Shown here one piece after another: positions 33,502 through 38,071 of a DNA stretch of 38,071 nucleotides (position 1 is its first letter; every line of letters begins with the position of its first letter). Source of the DNA: JAAYSA01 sp035367155 (GTDB taxonomy: Bacteria; Bacillota_I; Bacilli_A; RFN20; CAG-826). The position numbers and the translations under genes are program-made. The stretch is from the NCBI GenBank assembly GCA_035367155.1, contig DAOSJI010000011.1:1-38071 (forward strand). Direction: 5' to 3'. Below the pieces are notes generated by a model. It ran no database searches and was not told the DNA's origin. It saw only the letters and a list, made by a program, of their open reading frames with translations.

Positions 33502-34257
33502 ATGAAAAAATTGCTTAAATTAGTTGATCCCTATCAAACATTAGTATTCCTTGATTTAGAAGGAACGCAATTTTCTCATGAAATGATTGCCCTAGGCGCG
33601 GTTAAAGTTCGTCTTCATAAAAATAAAACAATTAAACGATTTACTAAATCAATGAAAGTTTATGTTAAACCTCACGAAAAAATTGGTCGTATTGTAGAAA
33701 ATTTAACTAAAATCACACCCGAAATAATTGAAAAAGAAGGTATTAGCTATAAAGACGCTCTAGTAGCTTTTAAAAAATTCTGTGGACGCGACTTTACAAA
33801 AACGCTCTTTGTTACTTTTGGTAGTCACGATATTCGTATCTTAAATCAATCACTTCTTCATAGCAAAGATGCATCAAGTGAAATTGTTCATCAAATTAGT
33901 AAATCACATTTAGACCTTTCGCAAGTTCTAAGCGAATACGTTCGTGATGAAAATAGTAATACTTACTCTTTAGTCAATTTCCTCTCTCTTTTTGGAAAAG
34001 AATTTGAAGGCGAACAACACGATTGCCTCCAAGATGCCATAAATCTTGCCTATTTATATAATGAGGCCCTCAAACAACCAGAAATTATTTTTGAAAAGTA
34101 TGTAGCTTGGCTTGCAAAATATAAAAAAATGCCACGCCCAATCATTAAAGTCATTCAAAAAATTTCTAAAGACGGGGTTGCTACTTATGAAGATTTTAAA
34201 GAATATGCTTATGAAGAAATCGCTGCACCCGTAAAAAAGAAAAAATCACGTCGTTGA
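33502..34257 (+). CDS. DnaQ-like DEDDh 3'-5' exonuclease
   Basis: A 251-residue protein with an exonuclease domain covering about residues 12-195. The acidic residues of the DEDDh superfamily are visible: D18 and E20 in FLDLEGT, D110 in GSHDIRIL, and the H-x4-D pair H173 and D178 in QHDCLQDA. The remaining 55 residues form a lysine-rich C-terminal extension that could bind nucleic acid. Polymerase epsilon-type proofreading, RNase T-like or KapD-like roles are all possible, and I cannot choose between them. It is followed by recU with a four-base overlap, suggesting a DNA repair role. The start appears leaderless. Confidence 0.85.
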   Translation: MKKLLKLVDPYQTLVFLDLEGTQFSHEMIALGAVKVRLHKNKTIKRFTKSMKVYVKPHEKIGRIVENLTKITPEIIEKEGISYKDALVAFKKFCGRDFTKTLFVTFGSHDIRILNQSLLHSKDASSEIVHQISKSHLDLSQVLSEYVRDENSNTYSLVNFLSLFGKEFEGEQHDCLQDAINLAYLYNEALKQPEIIFEKYVAWLAKYKKMPRPIIKVIQKISKDGVATYEDFKEYAYEEIAAPVKKKKSRR

Positions 34258-34832
34258 TCCATTATCCAGATGGTAAGAAATATCAAAAGAAAAGTAGAAA
34301 AACCATAAATCCTCAATTAACAAATACCGCGAATCGTGGTCGTGCGCTTGAAGAGGCACTTATTTTGTCAAACAACTTTTATAAAGAAAATAATCTTGCA
34401 CTAATTTATAAGCGACCGACACCGATTCGCGTCGTAAAAGTTGATTATTCTAGGGGGCCTAAAATTATTGATGCTTATTTTGAAAAACAATCAACGACTG
34501 ATTTTAATGGTGTTTTTAAAGGAAAATACATTGATATAGAAGCAAAAAGCACACTTTCTCGCACAAGTTTTCCTTTTCATAATATTTCTAAACATCAAAT
34601 AAATCATCTTGAAAATGTTATTAGAAATGGAGGACTTGCTTTTTTTATCATTTCTTTTAGAAGTTATGATGAAGTTTATTTGCTAAATGCTTCCTTTATA
34701 ATTGATCAATATAACAATAGTAAGGTTCGTTCACTACCTTATAAATTAATAAAAGAAAAAGGGTATTTAATAGAACAGAAATTATATCCTCCTCTTGATT
34801 ATTTACCCTTAATTGAAAATAATTATTTTTAA
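34254..34832 (+). CDS. recU: Holliday junction resolvase RecU
   Basis: RecU cuts Holliday junctions in Firmicutes and modulates RecA. The 192-residue protein has the family start IHYPDGKK, NRGRALEEAL (27-36), and catalytic residues D83 in TTDFNGV and E96, K98 in DIEAKST, followed by FPFHNISKHQ. The start codon is TTG, overlapping the exonuclease stop in TTGA, so translation is coupled. In B. subtilis recU is followed by ponA. Here it instead converges on nth, the two stop codons overlapping in TTAA. No SD-led alternative start was seen. Confidence 0.94.
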   Translation: MIHYPDGKKYQKKSRKTINPQLTNTANRGRALEEALILSNNFYKENNLALIYKRPTPIRVVKVDYSRGPKIIDAYFEKQSTTDFNGVFKGKYIDIEAKSTLSRTSFPFHNISKHQINHLENVIRNGGLAFFIISFRSYDEVYLLNASFIIDQYNNSKVRSLPYKLIKEKGYLIEQKLYPPLDYLPLIENNYF

Positions 34833-35141
34833 ATGTTTTTATTAGGTTCTTTACATATACCAATTAGCTTACAATCTTTACAGTTTGGATTTCTTGCTAG
34901 ACAAATATAGCGACCAAAGTGAATGAATTGATGATGAGTTAATATATATCGTTCAACTGGTATTTTCTTTCTTAATAATTGCTCAACATCCTCNNNNNNN
35001 NNNNNNNNNNNNNNNNNNNNNNNNNNNNNNNNNNNNNNNNNNNNNNNNNNNNNNNNNNNNNNNNNNNNNNNNNNNNNNNNNNNNNNNNNNNNNTATTTCA
35101 TCTAAATAATTAAAAATTAATTCTAATTTATTCTTCGTCAT
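34829..35141 (-). CDS. nth: Endonuclease III, interrupted by a scaffold gap
   Basis: A DNA glycosylase/AP lyase for oxidised pyrimidines. Only the ends are present. The N-terminus, starting at the ATG at 35141 that overlaps the dnaD stop region, reads MTKNKLELIFNYLDEI (35141-35094). The C-terminal 54 residues (34993-34829) carry the 4Fe-4S loop with Cys spacing C-x6-C-x2-C-x5-C. An ATG only two codons before the gap is not the start. Family length is about 210 residues, so roughly 140 residues (about 420 bases) are missing, far more than the 100 N drawn. The dnaD-nth order is conserved in Bacilli. Confidence 0.92.
34994..35093. other. Third scaffold gap of 100 N (true missing sequence)
   Basis: Unlike the other two gaps, the flanks share no sequence. 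The flanking nth fragments are out of frame at the drawn size, and the catalytic Lys and Asp region of Nth is missing. The N count is therefore a placeholder. Confidence 0.93.
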
Positions 35142-35787
35142 TTTTAGCCATCCAAGCTTGTTTGGCTTTTTCTAATACCTTAGCAACATCAGCATGATTT
35201 GCATCTGTAGCAGTTGAATATCCTTCTTCTTTACGGTTTTTGGCAGTCGTTTTTTGTAATAAAATGCGATCAACTGTTTTAATTGAAAATTGTTTTTTAC
35301 TCGTAGCTTCAACAAGCGCATCAATAATTTCATTTTCGCTATATTCATATTGGAGCCATTCTGAAATACGTTGAATTTCAAGAGGAGAAAGCGGACGACC
35401 AAATTCATTTTGAAACCTTTCATATAGATTAGTAACAGTTGTTTCAACTTTTTCATTTTCATCATCTAAATATTGAAATTCAAAATCAATTTTAAAACGT
35501 TCATGAAGTCTTTTATATAAAGGTCTAAGGGAGGTAACGGTCTTATCGTCAAGAGTTTTATATTCTAATAACCCTTTATTAATCAATTTAACTAAGATTG
35601 TATCAATGTCTTTCATAGAGTAATTCATTCGAAGTGATAAAAGATCTGCTGTAACAAATGTATTTCCTTCTTTAATTAAATGTTCAAGCATAAAAATGAC
35701 TACTAATTCTTCTTCAGTAATTGACATAGTCTTATAGTTTTCAAGTAAAAGAAACCTAAAATTTAATCCATTTGATATTTTGTCCAT
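35128..35787 (-). CDS. dnaD: DnaD-family replication initiation protein
   Basis: DnaD helps load the replicative helicase at oriC and at restarted forks in low-GC Gram-positives. The 219-residue protein has an N-terminal winged-helix domain (about 20-100) and the DnaD/DnaB_2 C-terminal domain with FGRPLSPLEIQRISEWLQYE (about 129-148) and the later IKTVDRILLQ segment. The SD GGAGG precedes the ATG. Its 3' end overlaps the nth start. Confidence 0.93.
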   Translation of the reverse strand: MDKISNGLNFRFLLLENYKTMSITEEELVVIFMLEHLIKEGNTFVTADLLSLRMNYSMKDIDTILVKLINKGLLEYKTLDDKTVTSLRPLYKRLHERFKIDFEFQYLDDENEKVETTVTNLYERFQNEFGRPLSPLEIQRISEWLQYEYSENEIIDALVEATSKKQFSIKTVDRILLQKTTAKNRKEEGYSTATDANHADVAKVLEKAKQAWMAKNDEE

Positions 35788-35831
35788 TTTGCTACCTCCA
35801 AGCTATCCTATCATAATATTAATTTACTTTT

Positions 35832-36500
35832 TTAAAAGTAACTACCTAAATTAAACTCTTCCAATAATTTTTTCGTTTTTTGTTTATCTAATTCTTTCAT
35901 TCGTTTAACTTCAACTTCAACTTTAAAAGGATTAAGTTCTTCAACAAGATGAGCTTCTTTTTTTATTGCTTCTTTTAGTTCAGATGCAAGAGTAAAATCA
36001 AGTTGAATCGCAAAGCGAAGTGCTCTTAAAATACGAAGAGGATCTTCCTTAAAGCGTACACAAGGATCTCCAATTGTTCTAATAATTCGTTTTTCTAAAT
36101 CATCTAATCCACTTGTAAAATCATATATTTTACCGTTCATATCTATATAAATCGCATTAATTGTAAAGTCGCGCCTTAAGTAATCATCTTTAATATCTTT
36201 TACAAAAATAATGTTTGTTGGATGACGAAAATCTTTATATTCGCCCTCTTTTCTTAAGGTCGTAATTTCTATTTGACGACCCTCGTCTTTAAAAAAGACA
36301 GTACCAAATTTAGCAAATGCCATTTCTAAATTTGGAAGAAAAGAACTCATTTCGCTTGGCGTAGCATCACTTACAAAATCATAATCAAAACTAGGAGCAT
36401 TAAGAAGATAATCGCGGCTTGTTCCCCCTATCATAAAAAGATTAAAGCCGTTCTTTTTAAAAATAGTTGCTAAGTTTTTAAAATAAGTAAAAAGTTCCAT
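35832..36500 (-). CDS. cca: Short CCA tRNA nucleotidyltransferase / poly(A) polymerase family protein
   Basis: The class II nucleotidyltransferase head and neck are complete: GGTSRD (25-30), catalytic D39 and D41 in FDYDF, RRDFT (109-113) and EDPLRILRALRFA (152-164). The protein stops at 222 residues, whereas Bacilli CCA-adding enzymes have about 400, so the body and tail domains that hold the tRNA are absent. The stop is followed by normal intergenic sequence and then dnaD, with no remnant seen. CCA-adding, A-adding or tRNA 3'-end repair are possible. The TATAAT six bases before the ATG and the lack of an SD suggest a leaderless message. Confidence 0.85.
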   Translation of the reverse strand: MELFTYFKNLATIFKKNGFNLFMIGGTSRDYLLNAPSFDYDFVSDATPSEMSSFLPNLEMAFAKFGTVFFKDEGRQIEITTLRKEGEYKDFRHPTNIIFVKDIKDDYLRRDFTINAIYIDMNGKIYDFTSGLDDLEKRIIRTIGDPCVRFKEDPLRILRALRFAIQLDFTLASELKEAIKKEAHLVEELNPFKVEVEVKRMKELDKQKTKKLLEEFNLGSYF

Positions 36501-36506
36501 AGTCTT

Positions 36507-36512
36507 ATTATA
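36507..36512 (-). promoter_or_regulatory. -10 element placed for a leaderless transcript (cca)
   Basis: On the - strand a perfect TATAAT ends six bases before the cca ATG (36500), so the predicted start site falls on or next to the A of the start codon. It lies in the inverted repeat TATATCG / CGATATA (36509-36527), directly after the hup terminator. No SD and no clear -35 box. Confidence 0.6.
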
Positions 36513-36526
36513 TCGTAAATCGATAT

Positions 36527-36553
36527 AAAAAAGGCGCCGATTTGGCGCCTTTT
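36527..36553 (-). terminator. Terminator of hup
   Basis: GGCGCC (36533-36538) pairs with GGCGCC (36544-36549) around a five-base loop and is extended by A-T pairs. On the - strand it is followed by a run of six T. It is the most GC-rich stem in the right half of the window. Confidence 0.92.
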
Positions 36554-36572
36554 AGTTGCTACACGTCAATAA

Positions 36573-36845
36573 TTATTGAACGCGTTCTTTAAACAACTTT
36601 GAAGGTTTGAATACTATTGTCTTGCCACCAGGAATTACAATGTCGCTTCCATCGGTTGGGTTAACCCCACGACGTGGTTTGCGATCACGGATCGTAAAGC
36701 CTCCAAAACCTGATAACTTAACTTCTTCGCCTCTAACTAATGCTAGTTCGATTTCTTCGAGCATAGCATTTACTGCTAGTTCGGCATCTTTTTTGGCTAA
36801 GCCAGCTTTTTCAGCGACTAATCCAATTAATTCAGCTTTATTCAT
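36573..36845 (-). CDS. hup: HU-type DNA-binding protein
   Basis: A nucleoid protein that bends and compacts DNA. From the ATG at 36845 it has 90 residues, the usual HU length, beginning MNKAELI. An ATG two codons upstream directly abuts the SD AAGGAGG and is too close, while the one at 36845 is six bases away. The DNA-binding beta arm is marked by GFGGFTIRDRKPRRGVNP and the end by KPSKLFKERV. It has its own terminator. The hup, gpsA, der neighbourhood matches Bacilli. Confidence 0.97.
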   Translation of the reverse strand: MNKAELIGLVAEKAGLAKKDAELAVNAMLEEIELALVRGEEVKLSGFGGFTIRDRKPRRGVNPTDGSDIVIPGGKTIVFKPSKLFKERVQ

Positions 36846-36942
36846 AGTCATCCTCCTTGATTATTCTATTTTATATTTCTAATTACAAATTAGCACATAT
36901 AATCAAATATTACAATAATATTTTATTGAATATATATTATAT

Positions 36943-37941
36943 TTACTCTGATTTTAGTTCACGGCGCATTAGTTGTTCGATTAAAGTATCAGGTTTTTCA
37001 TCTAAATAAAGGACTCGATATATTGCTTCAATAATAGGTACATCAATATTATGCTCTCTTGCGACCTCATAAATAATCTTAGTAGTTCTAATACCTTCAA
37101 CTGTTTTTTGGTTTGTTTTTAAAAACTCTTTAGCTGAGTTAGCTTTACCAATTTCTAGACCTGCTTGAAAGTTTCTTGAATGGATGGAATTACAAGTAAC
37201 AAATAAATCACCTAGACCCGTAAGACCAAGAAAAGTTTCAAGGTGACCTCCAAAAAAAGTACTAAAGCGAACCATCTCTGCTAAACCACGGGTAATTAAA
37301 GCTGCTCGAGCATTATCACCGTATCCTAAACCAGCTAAAACTCCACTTGCAATCGCAATAGCGTTTTTATATGCAACTCCAAGTTCAGCACCTGTTTCAT
37401 CAGTTTGAGTATAGACGCGAAAATAATCATTAGAAAATAATTTTTGGACTTTTTTAGCAGCTTTTAAATCTAAACTAGTCGCAGTTATAGTAGTTAGGAG
37501 GCGAACAACAACTTCTTCAGCATGACTTGGACCAATTAGACTTACAATAGCTTCAATATTTTTACTATCAATTAATATTCTAATAACATCACTTAAGCGC
37601 ATTTCATTAAGAGTATCAAAGCCTTTAGCAGTATTAATAAAAACAACTTTTTTATTCAACCTTTCACTTATTTTGCCCAATAGCGATCTAAATGCACTTG
37701 TTGGAACACTCAAAACATAAATTTTACTAAAATCTAGAGCCTCATCTAAAGAAGTTGTAGCAGCAATATTATTATTTAAAATAACTTCATCCCCAAAATA
37801 AAAACTATTTTTATGGTTGTTTTTAATATCATCAACTTGAGATTTTTCTACTCCATAGACTAATACTTTATGTCCGTTATCTGCAAGAACTTGTGCAAGG
37901 GCAGTGCCCCAAGTTCCACTGCCAAAAACAGTTACATTCAT
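36943..37941 (-). CDS. gpsA: NAD(P)-dependent glycerol-3-phosphate dehydrogenase
   Basis: Reduces dihydroxyacetone phosphate to sn-glycerol-3-phosphate for phospholipid synthesis, upstream of PgsA. The 332-residue protein has the Rossmann motif GSGTWG (7-12), NTAKGFD, the GPSHAEEV segment and the catalytic Lys in GVAYKNAIAIASG, then GLGDLFVTC. It starts one base after the der stop, with the SD AGGGAGAG inside der, so the two are co-transcribed. Confidence 0.97.
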   Translation of the reverse strand: MNVTVFGSGTWGTALAQVLADNGHKVLVYGVEKSQVDDIKNNHKNSFYFGDEVILNNNIAATTSLDEALDFSKIYVLSVPTSAFRSLLGKISERLNKKVVFINTAKGFDTLNEMRLSDVIRILIDSKNIEAIVSLIGPSHAEEVVVRLLTTITATSLDLKAAKKVQKLFSNDYFRVYTQTDETGAELGVAYKNAIAIASGVLAGLGYGDNARAALITRGLAEMVRFSTFFGGHLETFLGLTGLGDLFVTCNSIHSRNFQAGLEIGKANSAKEFLKTNQKTVEGIRTTKIIYEVAREHNIDVPIIEAIYRVLYLDEKPDTLIEQLMRRELKSE

Positions 37942-37942
37942 A

Positions 37943-38071
37943 TTAGCGTCTCTCCCTAAATATTAATTTAATTGGTGTTCCCTCAAAATCAAACGCTTCT
38001 CGAATCTTGTTTTCTAAATATCTTTCATAGGAAAAGTGTACAAAATTGGGGTTATTTACAAAAAACACAAA
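37943..38071 (-). CDS. der: GTPase Der, C-terminal end only
   Basis: The last 42 codons of a gene that runs off the right edge. The translation contains FVNNP, HFSYERYLENKIREAF, FEGTPIKLIFRER and a TAA stop, which is the C-terminal KH-like domain end of Der (EngA), a ribosome-assembly GTPase with two G domains. The location directly before gpsA matches the B. subtilis der-gpsA order. Confidence 0.95.
   Translation of the reverse strand, partial: FVFFVNNPNFVHFSYERYLENKIREAFDFEGTPIKLIFRERR

Noticed and set aside
35172..35465. 97-residue frame overlapping dnaD on the same strand
   Set aside because: It is an out-of-frame shadow of dnaD without an SD or recognisable motif.
35821..35842. TTACTTTT / AAAAGTAA inverted repeat as the cca terminator
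   Set aside because: The loop would be two bases, the stem is nearly all A-T and no T run follows. It is likely chance in AT-rich sequence.

Overview
This window looks like a chromosomal segment of an AT-rich, Gram-positive-type bacterium from the Bacilli / Mollicutes-related branch, probably an uncultured anaerobe known from a metagenome assembly. The gene content is typical of Bacilli: DnaD, RecU, RNase Y, YmdB, GpsB, RNA polymerase delta subunit and a DUF951 (YyzM-like) protein. The gene order is a compacted version of the Bacillus subtilis order. UGA is used as a stop codon (nrnA, the 458-residue permease and the DEDDh exonuclease end in TGA), so this is not the Mycoplasma code. Superoxide reductase, the Nfu scaffold and formate-THF ligase fit an anaerobe. 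Species-level assignment is not possible from the window alone. No mobile element, CRISPR array or phage gene is visible.

Layout on the + strand from the left: five tRNA genes (Val, Tyr, Gln, Lys, Leu), all with encoded CCA, behind one promoter; then superoxide reductase and nfu, ending in a bidirectional terminator at 1322-1348. From 12377 leftwards the - strand carries cspA with its own terminator, then a tightly packed series ychF-ispF-gltX-argS-rpoE-fba-nrnA-cysQ and two lipoprotein 5'-nucleotidases. Next on the - strand is a three-gene MacB/FtsX-type ABC exporter (17232-12424). It is separated by a terminator-like hairpin from mutS-mutL-miaA-fhs-DUF951. Upstream lie rny-ymdB-miaB, then gpsB-rnpB-pgsA-cinA-recA. 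A lipoprotein-like protein of unknown function (31523-33330) precedes gpsB. The only + strand genes in the right half are a DEDDh exonuclease and recU (33502-34832). At the right end on the - strand are dnaD-nth, cca, hup, gpsA and the last 42 codons of der.

The genes are mainly core housekeeping: DNA repair and recombination (mutS, mutL, recA, recU, nth, exonuclease), RNA processing and decay (rny, rnpB, miaA, miaB, nrnA, cca), translation (tRNAs, gltX, argS), lipid and isoprenoid synthesis (gpsA, pgsA, ispF) and glycolysis (fba). The most distinctive local grouping is nrnA-cysQ plus two exported 5'-nucleotidases, which together could take nanoRNA or pAp to AMP inside the cell and nucleotides to nucleosides outside it.

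Three 100-N scaffold gaps are present. Two are false gaps flanked by an identical 55-bp sequence on both sides, and removing one of them restores a continuous 550-residue lipoprotein-like gene. The third is real and removes most of nth. The non-coding signals worth attention are two terminator-like hairpins whose 3' arms contain the Shine-Dalgarno sequence of the next gene (mutS and the ABC exporter), two apparently leaderless genes (cca and the exonuclease), a structured rny leader, and rnpB embedded with no spacer between gpsB and pgsA.
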